5,098 nt of DNA, from NCBI GenBank assembly GCA_021767325.1, contig JAASTM010000223.1, positions 1 through 5,098 on the forward strand, given 5' to 3'. Under the pieces are notes generated by a model. It did no database searches. It was given only the letters and a program-made list of their open reading frames with translations, and was not told the origin of the DNA. The position numbers and the translations under genes were made by a program. The DNA comes from Spirochaetales bacterium. Lineage in GTDB: Bacteria > Spirochaetota > Spirochaetia > DSM-16054 > Sediminispirochaetaceae. Below are positions 1-5,098 of this stretch, in pieces. Position 1 is the stretch's first letter. Every line of letters starts with the position of its first letter.

Positions 1-422
1 GAGAGCAGGTCGAGGGAGTGCACCACCCCGGTCTTAGTACCGATAGTAATCACGTCGCCGACTTCGAAAGTCTTGTCCGAGACCAGAAAGAAACCGCTGA
101 TGATATTTCCAAGGCTCTTTTGCGATGCAATACCAACGGCTATACCGACAACACCGGCGGCCCCCAGCAGTGCCGATAACCTTACTCCCAGTTCGCTCAA
201 TACCAGAAAAGCGATCAGCGTCCAGGCACCATACATGATAGTTTTGTGAAAGAGTGCTTTCGACTGGTCCGAGGCATTCCGGGTGATGGTTCGTCGTATA
301 ATGATGTCTAGAATGCGGGCTATCAGATATCCTGCCAGGATAATGGCAACAATCCGTATCAGCTGAAGCAGCGTCTCGGTTGTGAAATAACGGTATATAA
401 TGTCATTGCTGAAAAAGTCCAT
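1..422 (-). CDS. MscS-family mechanosensitive ion channel (3' end cut by window edge)
   Basis: Only the first 140 or so residues are visible; the gene runs off the left edge. Members of this family form heptameric inner-membrane channels that open when membrane tension rises, releasing ions and small solutes during hypo-osmotic shock. In the fragment, hydrophobic segments lie at about residues 19-43 and 63-80. A glycine/alanine-rich pore helix follows at about 81-106 (motif LGAAGVVGIAVGIASQKSLG), then FFLVSDKTFEVGDVI and a GVV turn, which is the start of the cytoplasmic beta domain. The pore-helix pattern of alternating Gly and Ala followed by QxSLGN matches the TM3 region of E. coli MscS. 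There are only two membrane segments before the pore helix and a short N-terminus, so this is a small MscS type and not an MscK-like giant. The ATG at 422-420 follows the purine-rich AAGGGTAAGGGA, 12 bases after the stop of the upstream DUF432-like gene, so the two are almost certainly co-transcribed. The C-terminal vestibule domain cannot be judged. Confidence 0.93.
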   Translation of the reverse strand, partial: MDFFSNDIIYRYFTTETLLQLIRIVAIILAGYLIARILDIIIRRTITRNASDQSKALFHKTIMYGAWTLIAFLVLSELGVRLSALLGAAGVVGIAVGIASQKSLGNIISGFFLVSDKTFEVGDVITIGTKTGVVHSLDLL

Positions 423-434
423 TCCCTTACCCTT

Positions 435-1253
435 CTACATTTCAGTTAATGATTTTATAAAATAGAAGCTCCTCTTCAGAAGGCTCTTGTTGGGATGCTG
501 GTGCGGCCCCTTCAGTCTGCCGGGCGAACCGCTCCATTTAGGGGCTCGCGGGGAGTACTTCAACTGGCTGATCTGATCTACACCATTGAACTTTACCGAA
601 ACCTCGTTGGTATACAGCGAGTGTCCATCCGTATAAATCGACAGGTACTCGGCGTGCAGGGCCATACGCTGAAAATCGAGCAGCGATTGTGAATCGTTGT
701 GAATGTTGAGGGTACACACCGCTGAAAGCGGTGAAAGCGCTACCGCCGGACGGTTGTCCTGCAGGTCACGTTCCAGGGCGTAGCATAACTCCCCCGACTG
801 CATTTCGCCGAACCAGGTGGACGAAAGGATCTCGCTCGGGAACTGGGCAATCATGTTTTCGGACGACTCTCCTCCCGAGTATACCTGCAGCCACACCGGG
901 ATAAACACGAGCAGCTGAGTTTTGCAGCCGGGCAGGATATGCCGGCTCAGCTGCGGTTTCAGCACCAGCGGCCGGTCGGGCATTGCCGGCAGCACAGTTA
1001 TTTCCCGTCCCGGCTGACCGGCATACCAGTCCCACTTAATAGTGCTGTCCTCATTCTGTTCGGCCTGAATCGAGTTGAGCTCGGTCCATTGCAGCGCCGC
1101 ATCGCTGGCAGCCGCGCTGCGGCGGGTGCCCACTACAACCTCTCCGGTCTCCCGCATCTGCAGCCACAATTCCAGAGTTCCGGCGTGTATGTAGTACCAT
1201 CTCTTCTCTGCGAACTGAGTACTACCCCAAAAAGAGCCTTTAGTTTTTTCCAT
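435..1253 (-). CDS. DUF432-like protein, probable partner of the adjacent MscS channel
   Basis: A 272-residue protein with no signal peptide and no convincing membrane segment, so probably cytoplasmic. From memory of the family it looks like DUF432, whose function is unknown and whose members are often encoded beside MscS-type channels. Visible family-like blocks are: an N-terminal strand pair with LELWLQ (28-32); LPAMPDRPLVLKP (88-100); LPGCKTQLLVFIPVWLQV (107-124); LSSTWFGEMQSGELCYAL (143-160); a strand-rich stretch with NIHNDSQSLLDFQRMAL (183-199); and LYTNEVSVKFNG (213-224). Many short beta strands suggest a beta-sandwich-like fold (inference). The tail after about 240 is basic and proline/glycine-rich. 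Cysteines are at 110, 157 and 180. ATG 1253 is the first possible start, because an in-frame TAG lies seven codons upstream. It sits inside the end of the kinase gene (14-base overlap) with a poorly spaced GGGAG, so translation probably depends on coupling to the kinase. The role is unproven; a channel regulator is plausible from context only. Confidence 0.8.
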   Translation of the reverse strand: MEKTKGSFWGSTQFAEKRWYYIHAGTLELWLQMRETGEVVVGTRRSAAASDAALQWTELNSIQAEQNEDSTIKWDWYAGQPGREITVLPAMPDRPLVLKPQLSRHILPGCKTQLLVFIPVWLQVYSGGESSENMIAQFPSEILSSTWFGEMQSGELCYALERDLQDNRPAVALSPLSAVCTLNIHNDSQSLLDFQRMALHAEYLSIYTDGHSLYTNEVSVKFNGVDQISQLKYSPRAPKWSGSPGRLKGPHQHPNKSLLKRSFYFIKSLTEM

Positions 1254-2682
1254 TCTCCCGTAATTCCACCACTATGCGGGCGCCATGCAACACCCTCGGA
1301 TTTTCAAAATACACTTTTCCATTATGCCTGCGGACGATTTCCCTGACTATTGCCAGGCCTAGTCCGGAACCGCCGGTACTGCGATTACGGTCATGATCGA
1401 TCCGGTAAAACCTTTCGAACACATGTTCACGCTCAGCAGCCCCGATTCCCGGGCCATCGTCCTCGCAGGCACACATCACCTTTCCATCCGCCTGCTTCTG
1501 CAGCTCAACCCTCACCGGTCTGCCGGGAGGTGAGTAATGAACCGCGTTTTTGAGAATATTGGCCCATACCTGCTTCATTTTATCACGATCTGCTTTGACT
1601 ATCACCGGATCATCCGGTACTTGTAGTTGCAACTCGACGGACTTCTCTTCGGCATTGCTCCTGAAGTTGAGCACGGTCGCCGCGATCATCTGTTTCAGAT
1701 CGATCGCTTCCTGTTTATACTCTGTTTTGTACGATTCCGCATTTGCCAAATCCTGCAGTTCACCCACCAGACGCTCCAGCAGCTGGGTCTCGCTGTAGAG
1801 GTGCTTAACCCGTTCTCTGTCAAGCGGGTACACCCCCTCCAGCATCATTTCCAGATTCCCCTGCAGTATACTCACCGGGGTCCGCAGTTCATGCGCCGAG
1901 TCGGAGATCAGCTTACGCTTCCATTCATCCGCGGCCGAGAGTTCGCCGGCCATGTGCTGAAAACTGCGGCTCAGGGCACCTATCTCATCCTCTCGATTAC
2001 CGGCAATCGAAATATCATAGTGTCCGCCGGCAATCTGCTGTGCAGCGCTGTGTAACTGCTGCAGCGGGGCTGTAATATGACGGCGCATGAGCAGCATTCC
2101 GATTAGTGGCAGCACTATCCCGACAATCAAAGAGGCCGTGAAAATGGAACGATACACGCTGAAGAGAAAGGCCCGTTGAAACGGTCCGAAAGCCGTTTCA
2201 ATCATCGATCCTACAAAGAGGTAGCCGATAGTCTCTCCGGCATAGGATAATCGTACCCCCTTATCGAGCACTCTTCTACTCAGCTCCTCCGGGGGTTTGT
2301 TCTCAAATGTATGTGCAATCAGCTCCCCGCCGGCATCGGTGAGAACTATTCTGAACAGTGGCCTGCGCTCCTGGATTCCCGGCCGGGGGCTCATCTGATC
2401 CATATGTCCCATACCGCCCATAGGCCCCCTTCGCATCTGTCCGGGCATCATAGCAAACGGATTATCCAGGACCTCACCGATTCCATCCCAGCTGCGGTAC
2501 TGCGCATAGTATTCTTCCAGGCTACGCGCTAAATTCCGGGCGGCCAGAATATCATTTTCTCGCACCAGCTCCATAAAGGCGCTGCGGGTATTGTAACTGA
2601 CAATCATTGCGGAAATGAGGGCACTCAGTAGGACAGTGGCAATGAGGATTATGCCGAGTTTGTGTGCCAGTTGGAGCTTCAT
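1240..2682 (-). CDS. HAMP-domain sensor histidine kinase with Met-rich extracytoplasmic loop
   Basis: A 480-residue membrane-bound sensor kinase that would autophosphorylate and pass phosphate to the response regulator encoded just upstream. Order of parts: TM1 at about 9-29; extracytoplasmic sensor region about 30-170; TM2 about 178-199; HAMP about 200-248; HisKA dimerisation domain with SDSAHELRTP, phospho-acceptor His264; HATPase_c with N box NILKNAVHYS (375-384; Asn375 and Asn379), G1 box EDDGPGI (407-413), F box VFERFYR and G2 box GGSGLGLAIV (437-446). All catalytic motifs are intact. The sensor region carries seven Met and one His between residues 78 and 97 (core MGGMGHMDQM). ATG 2682 is chosen because it overlaps the regulator stop as ATGA and has CGGAG five bases upstream; an ATG at 2724 in the same frame would overlap the regulator by 46 bases and add 14 polar residues before TM1. 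The architecture resembles BaeS/CpxA-type kinases; the stimulus cannot be read from the sequence. Confidence 0.95.
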   Translation of the reverse strand: MKLQLAHKLGIILIATVLLSALISAMIVSYNTRSAFMELVRENDILAARNLARSLEEYYAQYRSWDGIGEVLDNPFAMMPGQMRRGPMGGMGHMDQMSPRPGIQERRPLFRIVLTDAGGELIAHTFENKPPEELSRRVLDKGVRLSYAGETIGYLFVGSMIETAFGPFQRAFLFSVYRSIFTASLIVGIVLPLIGMLLMRRHITAPLQQLHSAAQQIAGGHYDISIAGNREDEIGALSRSFQHMAGELSAADEWKRKLISDSAHELRTPVSILQGNLEMMLEGVYPLDRERVKHLYSETQLLERLVGELQDLANAESYKTEYKQEAIDLKQMIAATVLNFRSNAEEKSVELQLQVPDDPVIVKADRDKMKQVWANILKNAVHYSPPGRPVRVELQKQADGKVMCACEDDGPGIGAAEREHVFERFYRIDHDRNRSTGGSGLGLAIVREIVRRHNGKVYFENPRVLHGARIVVELRENGKN

Positions 2683-3395
2683 GCCGGCTCCGTCTCTTCG
2701 GCCAGCTTGTAGCCCACTCCCCACACCGTGAGAATGTACACGGGCTTTGCCGGAGTCGGTTCCAAGGCCTTACGAATATTCTTTATATGTACATCAACCG
2801 TCCGTTCGTAGCCTTCGAAAGCATACTCCTGCACACTTTCCAAAAGCTGCATGCGGGTGAACACTCTGCCGGGCTGCCGCATCATCCTGGCCAGGATGTC
2901 GAACTGCACACCTGTCAGGCTTATGGAAATTCCATCCCGTGTCACCCTGCGTTTATCCGGGTCTAAGCGGATCGGCCCGTGAACGAGGACATGCGCTTCA
3001 CTCTGCTCCGTCTGAGCCTGCTTCGGCTGGCTTCGCCGTAAGACCGCCCTTATTCTCGCGGCGAGCTCCTTCATGCTGAAGGGTTTGGTAATATAATCAT
3101 CCGCCCCCAACTCCAGACCGATCAATTTGTCCTGTTCGGAGGCACGGGCAGTGAGCATGATAACCGGAATTTGCGCCTCCGATCGGATCTTCCGGATTAC
3201 ATCGAGTCCGTCGAGACCTGGCATCATTACATCCAGAACCACCAGGTCGGGTTGGAAACTTTCAATTTCGGAAAGCGCTGCTCTACCGTCGCCTGCGGTG
3301 GCTACCTCGAAATCCACGGCCTGCAGGTAGTCACTGATCATTTCTGAAATCTTCTGCTCATCATCGACCACCAGAATCCGCCGCTTCGATTCCAT
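2679..3395 (-). CDS. OmpR/PhoB-family response regulator
   Basis: A 238-residue DNA-binding response regulator, the likely target of the kinase whose start codon overlaps its stop. The receiver domain (about 5-120) has the acidic pair Asp11-Asp12, phospho-acceptor Asp55 in LVVLDVMMPGLDG, Thr82 in MLTAR, and Lys104 in YITKPF, so phosphorylation chemistry should be normal. A Gln/Glu/Ser-rich linker (about 122-137) leads to a winged-helix domain (about 139-231) with ISLTGVQFDIL, the recognition-helix region RTVDVHIKNIRKAL (198-211) and the wing motif VWGVGYKL (224-231). Length and layout are typical for the OmpR/PhoB class, which usually binds tandem direct repeats as a dimer. The ATG at 3395 has AAAGGA seven bases upstream. 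Only 26 bases separate it from the preceding zinc-ribbon gene and no terminator is visible there, so it may be read as part of a longer operon. No repeat resembling an operator was seen in that short gap. Confidence 0.96.
   Translation of the reverse strand: MESKRRILVVDDEQKISEMISDYLQAVDFEVATAGDGRAALSEIESFQPDLVVLDVMMPGLDGLDVIRKIRSEAQIPVIMLTARASEQDKLIGLELGADDYITKPFSMKELAARIRAVLRRSQPKQAQTEQSEAHVLVHGPIRLDPDKRRVTRDGISISLTGVQFDILARMMRQPGRVFTRMQLLESVQEYAFEGYERTVDVHIKNIRKALEPTPAKPVYILTVWGVGYKLAEETEPA
2688..2692 (-). promoter_or_regulatory. Ribosome binding site of the HAMP kinase gene
   Basis: CGGAG on the minus strand, five bases before ATG 2682 and inside the last codons of the response regulator. 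Together with the ATGA overlap it decides the kinase start in favour of 2682 over 2724 and points to translational coupling, which would keep regulator and kinase levels in a fixed ratio. Confidence 0.65.
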
Positions 3396-3402
3396 GTCAG
3401 CA

Positions 3403-3408
3403 TCCTTT
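3403..3408 (-). promoter_or_regulatory. Ribosome binding site of the response regulator gene
   Basis: AAAGGA on the minus strand, seven bases before ATG 3395, in the 26-base gap after the zinc-ribbon gene. It supports independent initiation at the regulator. No promoter could be recognised in this gap. Confidence 0.6.
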
Positions 3409-3421
3409 CACGTGGGGTAGA

Positions 3422-3703
3422 TTAGTCATTAAAGAGATCGTTAAAGGCTTGTGTGTGCGAGTCATCGGATTTTTTCCCCGGTTTCGATCTGTCTTTACTC
3501 GAAACCCTGAAATAGTCACAGAAGTTCGCTCTGTCCTTATCCCTTACAGCTTCCGGAATGGTCTCATGACAATCCCAGTGACTGCCCGGCGAGTAGAACT
3601 CACAATTCAGACAGATCTTCAGTTCTTTACCGCACTGTGAACACTCACTGCGACGGTAAACCGGTCCCTCGATTTGTGTACCGCAAAAATAACAGTTACC
3701 CAT
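3422..3703 (-). CDS. Small cysteine-rich zinc-ribbon-like protein, function unknown
   Basis: A 93-residue soluble protein. Eight cysteines are arranged as CxxC at 4/7, CxxC at 21/24, CxxC at 31/34, then single Cys45 (in SHWDCHE) and Cys62 (in NFCDYF); His42 and His46 lie next to Cys45. The first two CxxC pairs look like a rubredoxin-like zinc knuckle, and the rest could hold a second metal ion. The central block from ELKICLNCEFYSPG through RDKDRANFCDYF reads like a conserved domain, whereas the tail from about 67 is charged, Ser/Lys/Asp-rich and probably disordered. I do not recognise a named family. Its ATG shares one base with the stop of the coiled-coil gene (TAATG) and lacks a good Shine-Dalgarno of its own, so it is probably translated by reinitiation together with that gene. 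Binding of zinc is an inference from the cysteine spacing; a role in protein or nucleic-acid binding, or metal handling, cannot be separated. Confidence 0.85.
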   Translation of the reverse strand: MGNCYFCGTQIEGPVYRRSECSQCGKELKICLNCEFYSPGSHWDCHETIPEAVRDKDRANFCDYFRVSSKDRSKPGKKSDDSHTQAFNDLFND

Positions 3704-3954
3704 TATGCAAAAACGTTTATGTTCCTTCCTCGGTATTCTTCAGGCTGGGGCCGTTCACGCTCCTGCTGCTCTTCGGCACGCCGGTCACGCTCCCAGGCTT
3801 CCTGCTCTCGTACTCTTTCCTGCTGACGAGCCCGTTCGGCTTCTTCTTCGCGTTCTGCCTGACGCTGCCGCTCGATTTCTGCGGCCTGCCGCCGACGCAT
3901 TTCTTCTTGCCGTCGCGCTGCTTCTGAAGATTCGATGCGTTCAGCATCACTCAT
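3703..3954 (-). CDS. Small highly charged coiled-coil protein, function unknown
   Basis: An 83-residue protein composed largely of Glu, Arg, Gln and Ala. Residues about 4-68 form one uninterrupted predicted helix with mixed positive and negative charges (for example QERVREQEAWERDRRAEEQQ at 45-64), suggesting a coiled coil or a stable single alpha-helix. There is no Cys, no membrane segment and no signal peptide. The helix ends at prolines 69 and 71, followed by a distinct tail, PEEYRGRNINVFA, which may be a docking or recognition motif. The start at 3954 is set by an exceptionally strong Shine-Dalgarno, AGGAGGTGA, four bases upstream; the longer in-frame ORF to 4140 would overlap the phosphoribosyltransferase gene and is rejected. 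The stop overlaps the next ATG (TAATG). Low-complexity composition makes homology searching unreliable. It could be a scaffold or an assembly factor, but nothing in the sequence says which. Confidence 0.8.
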   Translation of the reverse strand: MSDAERIESSEAARRQEEMRRRQAAEIERQRQAEREEEAERARQQERVREQEAWERDRRAEEQQERERPQPEEYRGRNINVFA

Positions 3955-3958
3955 CGAA

Positions 3959-3967
3959 TCACCTCCT
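3959..3967 (-). promoter_or_regulatory. Near-perfect Shine-Dalgarno for the coiled-coil gene
   Basis: AGGAGGTGA on the minus strand, four bases before ATG 3954, pairs without mismatch to the classical 3' end of 16S rRNA. It is by far the strongest such site in the window. It fixes the start of the small gene and suggests the protein is made in larger amounts than its neighbours. Confidence 0.8.
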
Positions 3968-4012
3968 GCTTTAAATATACACAATAGAGGCGTCCGACGT
4001 CCAGATTCAGAT

Positions 4013-4540
4013 TTAGCCCTTCTGTTTTGCCATTTTGTCCTGAAATTCGATATCTTCCGCATCCCAGGGATAGCAAATCCACATATCATCGAGTTCCATT
4101 CCGGCAAAATAGTAATCGATTTCTGCCGGTATCTCTCCACGCTTCTCTTTACGCTTATTGTGAAGAACTGCTACAGCTATTTCGGCCGGTTCATGCTTGA
4201 GTAGTTCGCGCAAACAGTATTCGAGGGTAGACCTCGAGTCATCCACCTCATCTACCAGCAGGATTTTCTTTCCCTGCAGCTTCTGCTCCACCTCATCGAT
4301 CCACTGAATTTTTTGGGGAGAATTCTTAGGTTTGTTCTCGTGATCGTAGTAGGAGATACCTACTGTGTAAATAGGCTTTTCCACGAAGGTCTTCAGAATT
4401 CTGGCTGGAATAAAGCCGCCGGTACCGATCGCAACCATCAGCTGCGGATCATACCCTGACTCCCCTATCTGCGATGCCAAATTCTTCACTGTTTTATGAA
4501 TATCATTGTAAGAAAAATAGAGTTTCGCTGGTTCGGCCAT
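4013..4540 (-). CDS. Purine phosphoribosyltransferase (Hpt1/XPRT-like)
   Basis: A 175-residue cytoplasmic enzyme of the type I phosphoribosyltransferase fold, which would join PRPP to a free purine base (hypoxanthine, guanine or xanthine) in purine salvage. The N-terminal block KLYFSYNDIHKTVKNLA is followed by VAIGTGGFIPARIL (37-50), then the PRPP-binding loop ILLVDEVDDSRSTLEY (93-108), and the C-terminal DMWICYPWD (152-160). As I remember yeast Hpt1, it has a very similar SY-D-VH start, GGGFIPARIL block, VDEVDDTRTTL loop and YPWD motif. Common bacterial Hpt enzymes have a D-TG-T loop instead, so this is a different branch. The ATG at 4540 is preceded by AAAGGGGG; starting at the in-frame ATG at 4651 would overlap the upstream kinase gene by 59 bases and add 37 residues that do not resemble the family. 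Substrate preference cannot be fixed by eye. Adjacency to signalling genes looks like operon packing and not a pathway. Confidence 0.9.
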   Translation of the reverse strand: MAEPAKLYFSYNDIHKTVKNLASQIGESGYDPQLMVAIGTGGFIPARILKTFVEKPIYTVGISYYDHENKPKNSPQKIQWIDEVEQKLQGKKILLVDEVDDSRSTLEYCLRELLKHEPAEIAVAVLHNKRKEKRGEIPAEIDYYFAGMELDDMWICYPWDAEDIEFQDKMAKQKG

Positions 4541-4544
4541 ACTG

Positions 4545-4552
4545 CCCCCTTT
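4545..4552 (-). promoter_or_regulatory. Ribosome binding site of the phosphoribosyltransferase gene
   Basis: AAAGGGGG on the minus strand, four bases before ATG 4540. This decides the start at 4540 over the in-frame ATG at 4651, which lies inside the coding region of the upstream kinase. Confidence 0.55.
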
Positions 4553-4564
4553 CAAGCTTTCAAG
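4549..4564 (-). repeat. Tandem 8-base direct repeat in the leader of the phosphoribosyltransferase gene
   Basis: CTTTCAAG occurs twice head to tail on the plus strand (CTTGAAAG twice on the minus strand) and partly covers the ribosome binding site. It could be a small operator that blocks initiation, or chance; two copies of eight bases are weak evidence. Confidence 0.4.
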
Positions 4565-4585
4565 GAGATAGTACTTTAAGCCGCT

Positions 4586-4615
4586 ATTATAATCAACCTT
4601 CCACCGGTAAGGTAA
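4586..4615 (-). promoter_or_regulatory. Possible sigma-70-type promoter before the phosphoribosyltransferase gene
   Basis: The minus strand has a consensus -10 hexamer TATAAT at 4591-4586, spanning the end of the upstream kinase gene, with a poor -35 (TTACCT or TACCTT) 17 to 18 bases before it. Transcription would begin near 4579 and give a leader of about 40 bases containing the CTTGAAAG repeat and the ribosome binding site. The weak -35 keeps this tentative. Confidence 0.35.
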
Positions 4616-5098
4616 TTGTAAAAGTGGTGCCTTTCCCCGGTTCCGACTCAACTCGCATTTTCCCGCCGTGATTACGGGTAATTATGTAATGTGATACTGA
4701 GAGTCCGAGACCGGTCCCTTCTCCCCGTGGTTTAGTGGTAAAAAAGGGTTGAAATACCGCATTGCTCACCTCCGCGGGCATCCCGCTTCCGTTATCGGCT
4801 ACCGTCACCAGCACCTGAGTATCCTGCGCTCTTAAACGAATATCTATTCGCGCGGCACCGCTTTCTACCTGGATTTTGGAAAAAGACTGGGTCGCATTTT
4901 TTATCAGATTTACCATTACCTGCTCGATCTCACCGGATTTCATGTATATCTGCGGCAGGTTCAGCCCTATATCAACCCCTATTGCAATGCGGTCGATCTG
5001 GTACTTCTTTTTCAACTGGTAATCGAGTTTGGCGAATTGAACGGCTCGCTGAACCGTTTCCTCAATCGAACCGTACTCCTTGCGGATGTCACTTTTAC
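4593..5098 (-). CDS. Sensor histidine kinase, C-terminal part (NtrB/AtoS-like; 5' end outside window)
   Basis: The reading frame is open to the right edge, so about the last 167 residues are seen and the start, any input domain and the phospho-acceptor His lie outside. The first 30 visible residues look like the end of the dimerisation helices and linker. A full HATPase_c domain follows: N box EQVMVNLIKNATQSF (Asn at visible positions 63 and 67), G1 box DNGSGMP (about 101-107), F box FQPFFTTK (115-122), G2 box GEGTGLGLSV (125-134), then HGGKMRVESEPGKGTTFTITLP. PFFTTKP with GTGLGLSVS is typical of the NtrB/AtoS/ZraS group, which usually pairs with a sigma-54-dependent or stand-alone regulator, not with OmpR types. 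It is therefore unlikely to be a second partner of the regulator at 2679-3395. A TTG at 5015 is an internal leucine, not the start. All ATP-binding residues look intact. Confidence 0.93.
   Translation of the reverse strand, partial: KSDIRKEYGSIEETVQRAVQFAKLDYQLKKKYQIDRIAIGVDIGLNLPQIYMKSGEIEQVMVNLIKNATQSFSKIQVESGAARIDIRLRAQDTQVLVTVADNGSGMPAEVSNAVFQPFFTTKPRGEGTGLGLSVSHYIITRNHGGKMRVESEPGKGTTFTITLPVEG

Noticed and set aside
939..1346. 135-residue plus-strand open frame opposite the DUF432-like and kinase genes
   Set aside because: It lies antisense to two convincing genes, has no recognisable domain and its composition looks like a reverse-strand shadow.
1627..2055. 142-residue plus-strand open frame opposite the kinase
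   Set aside because: It is fully antisense to the HisKA and HATPase coding region, which has intact motifs; the plus-strand product shows no domain.
3409..3414. CACGTG palindrome before the response regulator gene
   Set aside because: It is six bases only, with no extension or second copy nearby; expected by chance.
3637..3927. Very hydrophobic 96-residue plus-strand frame that could pass for a small membrane protein
   Set aside because: The Leu/Phe-rich reading is the reverse complement of Glu/Arg/Lys-rich codons of the coiled-coil gene, which has the strong ribosome site and sits in the operon.
3717..3950. 77-residue minus-strand frame overlapping the coiled-coil gene
   Set aside because: It is out of frame with the gene supported by AGGAGGTGA at 3959-3967, and it has no ribosome site at suitable spacing and no domain.
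3995..4012. GACGTC-centred inverted repeat after the phosphoribosyltransferase gene, considered as a terminator
   Set aside because: The stem is too short and there is no T-run after it on the minus strand.
3955..4140. N-terminal extension of the coiled-coil gene to an ATG at 4140
   Set aside because: It would overlap the phosphoribosyltransferase C-terminus in another frame, and the strong Shine-Dalgarno supports the start at 3954.
4593..5015. TTG at 5015 as the start of a short stand-alone ATPase-domain protein
   Set aside because: The frame stays open to the window edge with dimerisation-helix-like sequence upstream, so the TTG is an internal leucine of a larger kinase.

Overview
All genes in this 5.1 kb window lie on the minus strand, so the biological order runs from the right edge to the left: truncated sensor kinase (NtrB-like), purine phosphoribosyltransferase, small charged coiled-coil protein, small cysteine-rich zinc-ribbon protein, OmpR-type response regulator, HAMP-type sensor histidine kinase, DUF432-like protein, and a truncated MscS-type mechanosensitive channel. 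Coding density is very high: the gaps are 52, 58, 26 and 12 bases and the remaining junctions overlap. No insertion sequence, tRNA, rRNA, CRISPR array or rho-independent terminator is visible. Base composition looks moderate, with about half G+C.

The style fits a free-living bacterium with tightly packed operons and strong Shine-Dalgarno sites. The mix of genes made me think of a spirochaete or another non-proteobacterial Gram-negative, but this is a weak guess that the sequence alone cannot prove.

Right part (about 3.4 to 5.1 kb): the kinase fragment keeps only the end of its dimerisation region and a complete ATP-binding domain. It is followed by a phosphoribosyltransferase whose PRPP loop and C-terminal Tyr-Pro-Trp-Asp motif resemble the yeast Hpt1 type of purine salvage enzyme. 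Next come two small genes joined by a TAATG stop/start: an 83-residue protein made almost entirely of Glu, Arg, Gln and Ala, and a 93-residue protein with eight cysteines.

Left part (1 to 3395): response regulator and kinase overlap by ATGA, the kinase overlaps the DUF432-like gene by 14 bases, and the channel starts 12 bases after that gene. This is a compact cassette of sensor, regulator, unknown partner and tension-gated channel. The simplest reading is that an envelope or osmotic signal, received by a kinase with an unusual methionine-rich extracytoplasmic loop, is linked in one operon to a channel and a probable accessory protein of unknown function. That cassette is the most interesting part of the window.
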